Shown: positions 42,552-51,379, counted from the first letter of the stretch. The stretch is 58,868 bases of DNA from Paraburkholderia sp. BCC1886 (GCF_900996245.1 NZ_CAAJGK010000054.1:1-58868); one strand, 5' to 3'. Notes: generated from the sequence alone by a model not told the origin. Program-made: numbers and translations.

Positions 42552-43634
42552 ATGGCAACAGATGGCGACAACAGCAGCCTGCTGCGCGACCTATGGATGC
42601 CCTTCTTCCCTCCCATCGCGCTGCCGCCTCATGTGTTCCAGCATTTGCCGATCGCGGCCACGATGCCGGCCGCGGTCGTCACGCGTGCTCCGTCGCTCAG
42701 TCTCGACGATCTGCTCGCCGGCGCAGCGCAGACGGACTGCGAGCGGGCCTGCATCGCCGGCGCGCTGACGATGCTCGAGCGGGACTGGGCGCTATTCACG
42801 CCCGAGACGAAAGACTACTTCGCGAAACTGCAACGGAAGTATCCGCGTGAATTGCACTGGATTCCCAGGCTGAGCGAACTCGACGCCGCGCTGCTAGCCG
42901 TGCGCTGGGAAACCGCCGACGCGATATTCGAAAGCGAGAAGCGCCGGCAGTTCGACTATCTGGTGACGAGGGGCGTCGACCTGGCCGGCGCGACGCTGAA
43001 CTTCGGCGTCCGCGGTGCACTCGACACGCTGATATCCGATGTGCCGAAGGTTCTGCAGGCGCTGGTGCTGACTCGCATCGATTGCGACGTCGCCGCGATT
43101 TCGTCGATCGCGCCGACGGTCAAACCTTTACTCGGCGAGCGCATCCGCCGTCGTGCACGCGCGGCCTTCGACGAAATGCTGAACGCCATCGGCGACATCA
43201 ACCGCAACGAGCCCAAGCTCACCGGATACGGTCCGTTCGAAGAAATGCGCCGCGAACTGAAAGCTCGCATCGCGCAAGTGCTGGACACACCGGCCTTGCT
43301 CGAACGGCCGACCACGGAGCGCATCGAAGCGCTGCGCAAGCTCGAACCGGCCGGCGACCCGACGCGCTCGTCCACTCCAGCCGAAGAGCAGAGAACCCGC
43401 GCCGAGCGCTGGCAACGAGCGATCCAGAACCATCCTTTCGGCGCGGGCGTGATTGTCGTGATGGCGGTTCTGGCGACGGTCGGCGGCGGCATCGCCGGAT
43501 TCAGCGGCGCCATCAAGTCGGGGCGCGATCTGTTCTGGCCTGCCGCGGCGTCGGCACCCGCCGCATCGCCCAACGGCGACATGCCGCGTAAGACGCCTCT
43601 TGATCGAACCGTCGCGCTTTCCGATAAAAGTTGA
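42552..43634 (+). CDS. Unknown protein with C-terminal membrane helix
   Basis: 360-residue protein of no recognised family. The first about 290 residues are soluble and mostly helical, with Arg- and Glu-rich segments (LGERIRRRARAAFDEMLNAI). A single hydrophobic helix (FGAGVIVVMAVLATVGGGIAGF, about 299-320) is close to the C-terminus, after which a short polar tail follows, so the bulk probably faces the cytoplasm (tail-anchored arrangement). GGAGG nine bases before the ATG at 42552 fixes the start. Confidence 0.65.
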   Translation: MATDGDNSSLLRDLWMPFFPPIALPPHVFQHLPIAATMPAAVVTRAPSLSLDDLLAGAAQTDCERACIAGALTMLERDWALFTPETKDYFAKLQRKYPRELHWIPRLSELDAALLAVRWETADAIFESEKRRQFDYLVTRGVDLAGATLNFGVRGALDTLISDVPKVLQALVLTRIDCDVAAISSIAPTVKPLLGERIRRRARAAFDEMLNAIGDINRNEPKLTGYGPFEEMRRELKARIAQVLDTPALLERPTTERIEALRKLEPAGDPTRSSTPAEEQRTRAERWQRAIQNHPFGAGVIVVMAVLATVGGGIAGFSGAIKSGRDLFWPAAASAPAASPNGDMPRKTPLDRTVALSDKS

Positions 43635-43736
43635 TCCGCGCAGAACGACCTGCCACGTTTTCGCGCCTCCGCCGTGCCATGATGCTGTCTGGCAAACATA
43701 AGACGATCACGGTCCATTGGGCGAAGAGAGGTCAAA

Positions 43737-44072
43737 GTGGCGAATAACAATGGTGTGGACGGAAACGTCGATGCGGCTCCGGAATCGCTGCAAACCCTTG
43801 CCGAGTTTCTCGAACGGTCTCTCGACAGCGCGACGAGCGTCGTGATGATGCGGCATACGGCGAGCGTGTGCACCGTCTATCTGGGCGATCCGGCCGGCCC
43901 GAAAGAAGAGCTGAAACAGATCGGCACGATCGCTATCACGCTGGCCAACGAGATGCTCGAATCGACTGCATCGGGCGCGAACCAGATTCAGATCGGCGTA
44001 CAGGTTTACCGGTTCGTGCGCAGCTTCACGCAGATCGGAGACGTCGCGGCGGTGGTGTTTTCCGCGGATTGA
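43737..44072 (+). CDS. Small soluble protein of unknown function
   Basis: 111-residue protein starting with GTG at 43737 (MANNNGVDGNVD); AGAGAGG eight bases upstream supports it. The C-terminal part IQIGVQVYRFVRSFTQIGDV then AAVVFSAD is reminiscent of a Roadblock/LC7-like alpha-beta fold, but I cannot confirm this. It lies between the membrane-anchored unknown and the MscS-type channel. Confidence 0.55.
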   Translation: MANNNGVDGNVDAAPESLQTLAEFLERSLDSATSVVMMRHTASVCTVYLGDPAGPKEELKQIGTIAITLANEMLESTASGANQIQIGVQVYRFVRSFTQIGDVAAVVFSAD

Positions 44073-44161
44073 GCATCGCTCGCTCACTGAGTGTCACGAT
44101 TCGGCTCCAACGCAACGAAGCCTGTGTATCCTCCTGAGGTCGCCTTTCGAGGAGCGCATGC

Positions 44162-45625
44162 GTGAACTATCCGATCATTCTTGGGTTTGGTCTCGTGGCC
44201 GCCGACGTTGTCGTCTGGCGTCTGCGCGTACCGGCGCACGAAGTCATCCGGCTCTTCATCAGGCTCGCGCTGTTTGCGGCATTGAGCTGGGTGCTCTTCA
44301 CGTCCGGGCTGAGTCCTTTCTCCCAGGCACCGTATCGCGATGCAGTCGAACTGCACTGGCTCGGGCAGGTGCTGGAAATCATCTGGTGGCTCATGGGTGC
44401 GCGCCTGCTCACCCTGTCTCTGGACACGCTTCTTCTGCCCAGCGCCTGGCGAAGACAGCGGCTGTTCTCCGATGTTTTCGGTGCAATCGTCTTTCTCGCC
44501 GCGGTCGTGGCCGCACTCGGCTTCGTGCTGGAACTGCCGATACGCGGTCTGGTCGCGACATCGGGCGCGCTAGCCATCGTGCTTGGGCTGGCAATCCAGA
44601 GCACGCTCAGCGATGTGTTCGCGGGCATCGTGCTCAACACCACGGAACCCTATTCGGTCGGCGACTGGGTGATGATCGACGACATCGAAGGCAAGGTCGT
44701 CGAGATGAACTGGCGCGCCACGCATCTGCTCACGGGCCAGGGCAACACGCTGATCGTTCCGAACGCCGTGGCCGCCAAAGCCAAGATTTCCAACAATTCC
44801 CGCCCGGGCGATGTGCACGGTATTTCACTCGTGCTCGAAGTCGACCCGCAAGCGCGGCCGCGAGCGGTGCTCGACGCATTGAGCCGGGCGCTGACCGGAT
44901 GCAGTTCGCTACTCCAGACGCCCGCGCCCTATGCGCGAATGAAGCGCACGACGCTGAACTCGGTTCACTACGAAGTGGCCGGTTTCGTCGATGAGATGGG
45001 CAAGAAACTATCCGCATCCAACGACCTGTTCGACCTCTGCTACCGGCATCTCGCGGCCTCGGGTCTGACGCCGCGCGCGCTCGGCGTGACGGCGCCGGCC
45101 GTCGCCATGCACGACCTGAAGGAAGCGCTTCTGCAGCGGGTGACGCTGTTCGAAAGTCTGACGGGAGAGGAAGTAACGAGACTCGCGAAGCGCCTCACCC
45201 GGCACGAGTATCAGGAAAAAGAAAAAGTGCTCGCCGCCGATACGGTTCCCGACAGTCTTTCCATCGTTCAGTCGGGCGTGCTGTCGGTGACGGTCGACGA
45301 CACGTCGGGCGAGCGGGAGTTGACCCGCATCGGCCCCGACGAAGTGTTCGGGGAAGCGGGCTTGCTCGCCGGGTTGCCCATGCATGTGTCCATCACGACG
45401 CTCACGCCGACCGTTCTGTTCCAGCTGAACAAGGACGACATGTCTTCGTTCCTGAAAGATCATCCCGAGGTGGCGAGGCAGATGTGTCAACTGCTCGCTT
45501 ACCGGCAGGACCGCCTGGGCCAGCTCACGACGCCGATCCCCGAGACTCGGGATGCGGGACATTCGGTGTTTCAGTGGCTATTCGGCAAGGTGCGGCTACT
45601 TCACTCCCTGCACGAGCATTCCTGA
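44162..45625 (+). CDS. MscS-type channel with C-terminal cNMP-binding-like domain
   Basis: 487-residue inner-membrane protein. About four N-terminal helices end in the Gly/Ala-rich pore helix (LVATSGALAIVLGLAIQSTL), followed by the MscS beta domain (PYSVGDWVMIDDIEGKVVEM, TLIVPNAVAAKAKISNNS). The C-terminal part (about 325-460) resembles a cyclic-nucleotide-binding domain with FGEAGLLAGLPMHVS. The Arg that normally contacts the cNMP phosphate, expected after the PBC loop, is replaced by His, so nucleotide binding is doubtful. GTG start at 44162 behind GAGGAG. Presumably a gated osmotic or ion channel. Confidence 0.85.
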   Translation: MNYPIILGFGLVAADVVVWRLRVPAHEVIRLFIRLALFAALSWVLFTSGLSPFSQAPYRDAVELHWLGQVLEIIWWLMGARLLTLSLDTLLLPSAWRRQRLFSDVFGAIVFLAAVVAALGFVLELPIRGLVATSGALAIVLGLAIQSTLSDVFAGIVLNTTEPYSVGDWVMIDDIEGKVVEMNWRATHLLTGQGNTLIVPNAVAAKAKISNNSRPGDVHGISLVLEVDPQARPRAVLDALSRALTGCSSLLQTPAPYARMKRTTLNSVHYEVAGFVDEMGKKLSASNDLFDLCYRHLAASGLTPRALGVTAPAVAMHDLKEALLQRVTLFESLTGEEVTRLAKRLTRHEYQEKEKVLAADTVPDSLSIVQSGVLSVTVDDTSGERELTRIGPDEVFGEAGLLAGLPMHVSITTLTPTVLFQLNKDDMSSFLKDHPEVARQMCQLLAYRQDRLGQLTTPIPETRDAGHSVFQWLFGKVRLLHSLHEHS

Positions 45626-45628
45626 GCC

Positions 45629-45652
45629 GTTCCCAAGCGCGGAACTCTTTTT
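45629..45652 (+). terminator. Weak hairpin after the channel gene
   Basis: GTTCC (45629-45633) pairs with GGAAC (45641-45645), followed by TCTTTTT. It lies in the 25-bp gap between the channel gene and the convergent regulator. Confidence 0.4.
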
Positions 45653-46310
45653 AAAGTGCCTGCGGCGGCCGATGCGTTTCCGTATCGACGCAGCAAACCA
45701 GCACTTCCGCCTCTTCCTCGCCGACGCTCAGGTAGACGTGGCCCACCGCGCTGTCGAAGTACAGACTGTCGCCCTCGTCGAGACTGAATGCCGTGCCGTT
45801 CTCGAAGCGCAGCTCCAGCTGTCCTTTGAGCAGGAACACGAACTCCTCGCCGCTGTGGCGGATGTAATCGGGGAAATCGTCGACCTTGCGCGCGCGGATG
45901 TGCGCGCGCATCGGCACCATCCGCTTGCCGGTCAGATCGTTGGCAATCATGCCGTACTCGTAGTTCGGCGTGTCGTAGACCGGCTGTTTGCCCGAGCGCG
46001 TCAGCGAGGGCTGCATCGGACCGGCCCCGCTGCGGCGCTTCGCGCGCCCGAAGATCGCGTCGAACTCGAGGTTCAGCGCATGCGCGAGCGCGACGAACTT
46101 GTCGTACACCAGCGCGATGTCGCCACGCTCGGCTTTGGAAATGGTCGATACCGCGATGCCGGACAGCTCCGATAACTGCGCCAGCGTGAGATCGCGCGAC
46201 TTGCGGGCTTGCCGCAGACGCGTGCCCACGGATTTGTGGTCGATCAGCAGGTCAGGTTTGGCGGTCTCCGCGCGGCTGTCTGCGGCGGGCTTGGCCTTTG
46301 CCTTTGCCAT
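45651..46310 (-). CDS. XRE-type regulator with C-terminal cupin
   Basis: 219-residue regulator: an N-terminal HTH of the Cro/C1 type (about 28-82: VGTRLRQARKSRDLTLAQLS, GIAVSTISKAERGDIA) and a C-terminal cupin sensor (about 150-215: HSGEEFVFLLKGQLELRFEN..., DEGDSLYFDSAVGHVYLSVG). Such XRE-cupin proteins usually sense a small molecule and control adjacent catabolic genes. It is divergent from the MFS-amidase-RidA-flavoenzyme operon, with an inverted repeat between them that is the likely operator. Probably a local repressor. Confidence 0.9.
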   Translation of the reverse strand: MAKAKAKPAADSRAETAKPDLLIDHKSVGTRLRQARKSRDLTLAQLSELSGIAVSTISKAERGDIALVYDKFVALAHALNLEFDAIFGRAKRRSGAGPMQPSLTRSGKQPVYDTPNYEYGMIANDLTGKRMVPMRAHIRARKVDDFPDYIRHSGEEFVFLLKGQLELRFENGTAFSLDEGDSLYFDSAVGHVYLSVGEEEAEVLVCCVDTETHRPPQAL

Positions 46311-46353
46311 ATGAAACGGGCTCCGTATGCGGATGACGCAAAGGGTTTTGTCG

Positions 46354-46381
46354 TATATGAGAATTATTTTTTTCTCATATA
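46354..46381. promoter_or_regulatory. 10-bp inverted-repeat operator between regulator and MFS gene
   Basis: TATATGAGAA (46354-46363), 8-bp AT-only spacer, TTCTCATATA (46372-46381): a perfect inverted repeat within a 113-bp divergent gap. It is the only strong palindrome there and is well placed to control both genes. A role as the XRE-cupin operator is inferred from position and symmetry. Confidence 0.75.
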
Positions 46382-46423
46382 TGATAGCTCACACCTTCTC
46401 TCCGCCTTCTCAGGAGTCGTGAC

Positions 46424-47716
46424 GTGGCATCTCTCGCAATCCAGAAAACGGGCTTGTCGAAAGCTCAGGTCATCGCCGCCGCCACGCTCGGGACGGCGCT
46501 CGAATACTACGATTTCACCATCTACAGTTTCTTCGCGATCCAGATCGGCAAGCTGTTCTTTCCGTCCGCGTCGCCGGTGAACCAGTTCCTGCTGTCGATC
46601 GGCGTGTTCGGCGTGGGCTTCGTGGTGCGTCCGCTCGGCGGCATCGTGATCGGCGCGTACGCGGACCGCGTGGGACGCAAGAAGGCGATGGTGCTCACCA
46701 TCATGCTGATGGCGCTCAGTTGCGCCCTGATTGCGTGCGCGCCGACCTACGCGAGCGCCGGCCTGTTCGCGCCGCTGATCGTGCTGTGCGCCCGGCTCAT
46801 CCAGGGTTTCGCGGCGGGCGGCGAATTCGGCCCGGGCACGACGCTGCTCGTCGAATACGCGAGCGATCGCACGCGCGCGTTCTTTGCCAGCTGGAATTTC
46901 GCGGCGACCGCGCTCGGGCTTGCGTTCGGCGCGATCGTCGCGACGCTGGTCAACGTGTTGCTGCCCAAGGAGATCGTCGATACGTGGGGCTGGCGTTTGC
47001 CGTTCCTGCTCGGCATCGTTGCCGCGCCGGTCGGCATGCTGATTCGCCGCCGTCTCGAAGAAACCTTGAGTGCGGAGCCGTCGTCACCGCGCGCCGCGCC
47101 ACGGCGCGGCGCGTTGAAGGCCGCGCTGACCACCCATCTGAAGCTGACCCTGCTTGGCACTTTCGCGGAACTCGGCGGGTCGGTGTCGATATACATCACT
47201 GCGTTCTTTCTGCCGAATCACGCGGTGCGGACGCTGCATCTGTCGCCTACCGCATCGGTCACGTCCGGCGTGATCAGTTCTCTCGTGCTGTTCGCAATCG
47301 CGCCGATCGCCGGCAAGCTCGCCGACCGCTTCAGCCGCAAACGCGTGCTGGTCACTTCACGCGTGATCCTGCTGCTCACCGTGTATCCCGCCTTCGCGTG
47401 GCTCTCCGCTGCGCCTTCGATGGCGTTGTTGTGCGCGGTGTCTGCGTATCTGTCGATCTTCGTCGCCGCGCAGATCGTGCCGGTGCTGGTGATGATTCCC
47501 GAACTGTTCCCGCGCGAAGTCCGCGCGACGGGAATTGCCCTAACCTACGTGGTCAGCGCGTCGTTTTTCGGCGGCTTCTCGCCGTTGATCGCCAGCTGGA
47601 TCGTCGAGCGCACCGGCAATCCGCTCGCGCCGGCCTGGTATGTCGCGGTGGCCTGCGCCGTGTCGCTGATCCCGGTCATCTGGCTGCGCGACCGCACTGG
47701 CGAAGCCATCGGCTGA
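46424..47716 (+). CDS. MFS transporter, metabolite:H+ symporter family
   Basis: 430-residue twelve-helix symporter. The MHS-type start (AATLGTALEYYDFTIYSFFA), the helix 2-3 loop GAYADRVGRKKAM and the second-half GKLADRFSRKRVL are visible, as is IQGFAAGGEFGPGTTLLVEY. GTG start at 46424 behind CAGGAG. It is the first gene of the operon and probably imports the amide or amino-acid derivative used by the enzymes that follow. Substrate identity is not evident. Confidence 0.9.
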   Translation: MASLAIQKTGLSKAQVIAAATLGTALEYYDFTIYSFFAIQIGKLFFPSASPVNQFLLSIGVFGVGFVVRPLGGIVIGAYADRVGRKKAMVLTIMLMALSCALIACAPTYASAGLFAPLIVLCARLIQGFAAGGEFGPGTTLLVEYASDRTRAFFASWNFAATALGLAFGAIVATLVNVLLPKEIVDTWGWRLPFLLGIVAAPVGMLIRRRLEETLSAEPSSPRAAPRRGALKAALTTHLKLTLLGTFAELGGSVSIYITAFFLPNHAVRTLHLSPTASVTSGVISSLVLFAIAPIAGKLADRFSRKRVLVTSRVILLLTVYPAFAWLSAAPSMALLCAVSAYLSIFVAAQIVPVLVMIPELFPREVRATGIALTYVVSASFFGGFSPLIASWIVERTGNPLAPAWYVAVACAVSLIPVIWLRDRTGEAIG

Positions 47717-47744
47717 ATCTTCCATTTCACGAGGAACCCGAACG

Positions 47745-49271
47745 ATGTCCGACAAAGCCGAACTGGTCAGTCTGTCCGCCGTTGAACTGCGCAGACTGAT
47801 CGGCACGAAAGCGATCTCTCCCGTCGAACTGCTCGAAGCGTGCATCGAGCGCATCGGCGCCGTGAATCCCGCGGTCAATGCCGTCACGGCCACCGGTTTC
47901 GATGCCGCGCGCGCCGCAGCCAAGGCCGCGGAACAGGCCGTGATCGACGGCAAGCCGCTGGGCTTGCTGCATGGCCTGCCGCTCGGCGTGAAAGATCTCG
48001 AAGATACCGCCGGTCTGCTGACGACCTACGGCTCGCCGATGTCGCGCGGCAACGTGCCGTCGCGCGATGTCGTGCTGGTCGAGCGCCTGCGCGCTGCGGG
48101 CGCCATCGTCGTGGCGAAGACCAACGTGCCGGAACTCGGCGCGGGCGCCAACACGCGCAATCCGGTGTGGGGCGCGACCGGCAATCCATTTAATCCGGAT
48201 CTCAACGCGGGCGGCTCGTCGGGCGGCTCGGCGGCGGCGCTGGCGTGCGACATGCTGCCGGTCTGCACGGGCTCCGACACCGGCGGTTCGCTGCGGATTC
48301 CCGCCGCGAAATGCGGCGTGGTGGGCTTCCGGCCGTCGCCGGGACTGGTGCCGAACTCGCGCCGTCTGCTCGGATGGACGCCGATCTCCGTGGTCGGGCC
48401 GATGGGCCGCGACGTCGCCGATACCGCCTTGCAGCTTGCCGCGAGCGCCGGCCAGTCGGCGGGCGATCCGCTCAGCTATGCCGTCGATCCGCTCGCCTTC
48501 GCGCTGCCGCCGCATCTCGATCCGGCGACGCTGCGCATCGGCTATACCGAAGACTTCGGCTGCTGCGACGTCGATCCCGACATCCGCGCAACGTTTCGCG
48601 CACGGATCGCCGACATCGCCCGGATCGTGCACACCTGCGAGCCGGTCGCGTTCGATCTCGGCGACGTGCACCGCTGCTTCGACGTGATTCGCGCGGAGAG
48701 TTTCGTCGCCGGTTTGCACGCGGCGTACACGCGCGACCCGAGCGCGCTCGGTCCGAATACTCGCGCGAACTACGAGATGGGTGCGAAGATGTCGCTCGCC
48801 GACAGCGCCTGGGCGCAAGCCGAGCAGACCCGGATTTTCCAGCGCTTCCAGCAGGCGTTCTCGCGCTACGACGTCATCCTCTCGCCGACCACGCCCGTCT
48901 CGCCGTTCCCGTGGACGCAGATGCATGCAACGGAGATCGACGGCCGCGCGCAGGAGAATTACTATCGCTGGCTCGCGCTCACGTACGTGGTCACGCTGAC
49001 CACGCACCCGGCGATCGCGTTGCCATGCGGTGTCGATCAGGCGGGTATGCCGTTCGGCCTGCAGATCGTGGGTCCGTTTCGCGGCGACATGAAGACGCTC
49101 GCGGTTGCGCAGGCGCTCGAATTCGCGTTTGCCGCGTCGCCGCAGTTGCGCCGCCCGCGTCCCGATCTTGCGCGGCTTGCGCAACCCAACCCGGCGCTGA
49201 CGTCCATCGTCACCGCGCCTCCGCTTTTCAACCCGACCGGTGGCGATACCGCCGGTCTTTCAACGGTATAA
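47745..49271 (+). CDS. Amidase-signature family amidohydrolase
   Basis: 508-residue amidase of the amidase-signature (AS) superfamily, hydrolysing an amide to a carboxylic acid and ammonia or amine. The Ser-cisSer-Lys triad is in place: Lys83 in GLPLGVKDLEDTAG, Ser158/159 in NAGGSSGGSAAAL, and the nucleophile Ser182 in TGSDTGGSLRIPA. Length is normal for the group. It starts 28 bp after the MFS gene. Its position before RidA and a D-amino-acid-dehydrogenase-like enzyme suggests an amino-acid amide or N-acyl derivative as substrate; that is inference. Confidence 0.92.
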   Translation: MSDKAELVSLSAVELRRLIGTKAISPVELLEACIERIGAVNPAVNAVTATGFDAARAAAKAAEQAVIDGKPLGLLHGLPLGVKDLEDTAGLLTTYGSPMSRGNVPSRDVVLVERLRAAGAIVVAKTNVPELGAGANTRNPVWGATGNPFNPDLNAGGSSGGSAAALACDMLPVCTGSDTGGSLRIPAAKCGVVGFRPSPGLVPNSRRLLGWTPISVVGPMGRDVADTALQLAASAGQSAGDPLSYAVDPLAFALPPHLDPATLRIGYTEDFGCCDVDPDIRATFRARIADIARIVHTCEPVAFDLGDVHRCFDVIRAESFVAGLHAAYTRDPSALGPNTRANYEMGAKMSLADSAWAQAEQTRIFQRFQQAFSRYDVILSPTTPVSPFPWTQMHATEIDGRAQENYYRWLALTYVVTLTTHPAIALPCGVDQAGMPFGLQIVGPFRGDMKTLAVAQALEFAFAASPQLRRPRPDLARLAQPNPALTSIVTAPPLFNPTGGDTAGLSTV

Positions 49272-49276
49272 CGACC

Positions 49277-49630
49277 ATGACCGAATCGATCAAACGACTG
49301 CAAACGAATGCCCGCATGAGCCAGGTGGTGATCGCCAATGGCGTCGTCTATCTGTCGGGCCAGGTGCCCGATAGCGCGGGCGCCGCTATCGACGTGCAGA
49401 CGAAGGAAATTCTCACGCGCATCGACACGCTGCTGGCGTCGGCCGGCGTCGACAAAACGCGGCTGCTCACCGCCAACGTGTGGCTCTCCGATCCGAAGCA
49501 TTTCGATGCGTTCAATGCCGTGTGGGATGCATGGGTCGCGACCGGCCATGCGCCGACGCGTGCTTGCGTCACTGCTCTGCTGATGAAGCCGGGCCTCGAC
49601 GTCGAAGTCGCCGTCACGGCGCTCGCCTGA
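49277..49630 (+). CDS. RidA-family enamine/imine deaminase
   Basis: 117-residue member of the RidA/YjgF family, which hydrolyses reactive 2-aminoacrylate or other enamines/imines. The N-terminal region has VVYLSGQVPDSAGAAIDVQT. The C-terminal Arg95 in HAPTRACVTALLM corresponds to the catalytic Arg of RidA. The ATG lies 5 bp after the amidase stop. RidA is a natural partner for a flavin amino-acid oxidase, whose product is an imine. Confidence 0.9.
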   Translation: MTESIKRLQTNARMSQVVIANGVVYLSGQVPDSAGAAIDVQTKEILTRIDTLLASAGVDKTRLLTANVWLSDPKHFDAFNAVWDAWVATGHAPTRACVTALLMKPGLDVEVAVTALA

Positions 49631-49655
49631 CCACGCAGCCAAAGGAATCCAGACG

Positions 49656-50888
49656 ATGAAGTTCGATACGGTCGTGCTCGGCGGAGGCATCGTCGGCGTG
49701 TCGGTTGCGTTGCAGTTGCAGCGGCGCGGACTCGCCGTGGCGCTGGTCGACCGCAAGGCGCCGGGTAACGAGACCTCGCTCGGCAATGCGGGGCTGATTC
49801 AGCGCGAAGGCGTCTATCCGTACGCGTTCCCACGCGATGCCGGTTCGCTCGCGCGTTACGCGGGCAATCGCGCGAACGACGTGCGCTATCACCCGGCCGC
49901 CATGCCGAAGCTGATGCCGTTTCTGTACCGCTACTGGCATCACTCGCGGGCCGACCGTCATGCGTTGATCGCGCGCGCGTATTCGACGCTGATCGAGCAT
50001 TGCGTGACCGAGCATCGCGCGCTGATCGATGCAGCGGGCGCGCAGGCCTTGTTGCGAACCGGCGGCTGGATGAAAATTTTTCGCACCGAAGCAGCCCTGC
50101 AGCGGACCATCGCCGAAGCGCAGCAATGGCACGCGGAATACGGCGTGGAATACCGTGCGCTCGATCGCGCCGCGCTGCGAGCCGCGGAGCCGTCGCTCAG
50201 TCAGACGTTGGCTGGCGCCGTGCGTTACACGTCGTCCGATTCGGTGAGCGATCCCGGCGGCCTCGTCACGGCTTATGCGAAGCTCTTCGAACGGCTCGGC
50301 GGCAAGGTGCTGATCGGCGATGCGGCCACGCTCGAACCGTCGTGGCGTGTCATGACGCAGGAAGGCGAGGTCGAAGCGAAATCCGTCGTTGTTGCAATGG
50401 GACCGTGGTCAGGCGAGATCGCGGGCAAGCTTGGGTACGACCTGCCATTGGCGGTGAAACGCGGCTACCACATGCACTACACGCCGGCCGACGGCGCGAA
50501 GCTGAACCAGCCGGTGCTCGATGCGGAAATGGGCTACATGATCACGCCGATGGTGCGCGGCATCCGTTTGACGACCGGCGTCGAACTCGGCTTTCGCCAT
50601 TCGGCAAAGACACCGGTTCAACTCGAAGCCGTCGAACCGATCGCACGCGAGGTCTTTCCGCTTGGCGCGCGCGTCGATGCACAACCCTGGCTCGGGGCAC
50701 GTCCCTGCACGCCGGACATGATGCCGATCATCGGCGCGGCGCCGCGTCATCGCGATGTGTGGTTCGCATTCGGACATGCGCATCACGGGCTCACGCTCGG
50801 TCCGATTACCGGACGGCTGATCGCCGAGATGATCATGGGTGTACCGACGATCGTCGATCCGAAACCGTTCCGGGTCGACCGCTTCTGA
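49656..50888 (+). CDS. FAD-dependent D-amino-acid dehydrogenase-like oxidoreductase
   Basis: 410-residue flavoenzyme of the DadA/glycine-oxidase type. The FAD-binding start is VVLGGGIVGVSVALQLQRRG, followed by LVDRKAPGNETSLGNAGLIQ. The substrate/FAD domain shows VVVAMGPWSGEIAGKLGYDL and ends with WFAFGHAHHGLTLGPITGRL. It oxidises an amine to an imine, probably on a D-amino acid or glycine-like substrate. It starts 25 bp after RidA and closes the operon. The exact substrate and electron acceptor are not shown. Confidence 0.9.
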   Translation: MKFDTVVLGGGIVGVSVALQLQRRGLAVALVDRKAPGNETSLGNAGLIQREGVYPYAFPRDAGSLARYAGNRANDVRYHPAAMPKLMPFLYRYWHHSRADRHALIARAYSTLIEHCVTEHRALIDAAGAQALLRTGGWMKIFRTEAALQRTIAEAQQWHAEYGVEYRALDRAALRAAEPSLSQTLAGAVRYTSSDSVSDPGGLVTAYAKLFERLGGKVLIGDAATLEPSWRVMTQEGEVEAKSVVVAMGPWSGEIAGKLGYDLPLAVKRGYHMHYTPADGAKLNQPVLDAEMGYMITPMVRGIRLTTGVELGFRHSAKTPVQLEAVEPIAREVFPLGARVDAQPWLGARPCTPDMMPIIGAAPRHRDVWFAFGHAHHGLTLGPITGRLIAEMIMGVPTIVDPKPFRVDRF

Positions 50889-51010
50889 TGGTTCGACTGG
50901 TGGATTGTTCGGCTTGCCGCAATTGTCATTTCCCGCTGCCGGCATGGCGAAACAGCAGAGGTCCCGCCTAAACTATCGCTCGTGTCTCTTGCGGCATCGA
51001 GGTAATGACC

Positions 51011-51379
51011 ATGTTGAAGATAGTTGAAGGCGCAGCGTTGATCGGCGCGACGATGTTGTACTTCGCGCCGTCCATGATTGCCGACGCGCGAGAACGTAAA
51101 GACGCGTTCGCGGTGACGATGGTAAATATCCTGCTCGGGTGGACGGTTATCGGTTGGTTCGCAGCGCTCTTATGGGCGCGTCATCCGGTCAGCGACCGGC
51201 AATTAAGACATTTCACGAGTCGGGCAAAGCGCGCGGTCGCGAAGGTGACGGTCGATGCACTCGTGGCCCGCGTCGAAGGTCGAGCGAGTTCGGTTCCGTT
51301 GTTCAACCGTCGATTAGTGCCGGTAGTCGCGCGTATTGCTGCGGATTCTGCGCATGCTGGCCGTCATCACAAAGGGTAA
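51011..51379 (+). CDS. Membrane protein, superinfection-immunity-like
   Basis: 122-residue protein with two N-terminal helices (MLKIVEGAALIGATMLYFAP and TMVNILLGWTVIGWFAALLW), the arrangement and sequence of the Imm_superinfect family named after phage T4 Imm. The polar C-terminal tail (RRLVPVVARIAADSAHAG) is less conserved. The start 51011 is preferred to 51005 because GAGG then sits at a proper distance. Members of this family are common in chromosomes far from phages, so a phage-defence role should not be assumed. Confidence 0.7.
   Translation: MLKIVEGAALIGATMLYFAPSMIADARERKDAFAVTMVNILLGWTVIGWFAALLWARHPVSDRQLRHFTSRAKRAVAKVTVDALVARVEGRASSVPLFNRRLVPVVARIAADSAHAGRHHKG

Noticed and set aside
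47727..49184. A 485-codon minus-strand frame across the amidase
   Set aside because: The amidase triad is intact on the other strand. The reverse frame shows no domain and a shadow-like Arg/Asp/His composition.
51011..51379. Reading the superinfection-immunity-like gene as a phage remnant
   Set aside because: No other phage gene is nearby and the family is common in bacterial chromosomes, so this claim would go beyond the sequence.
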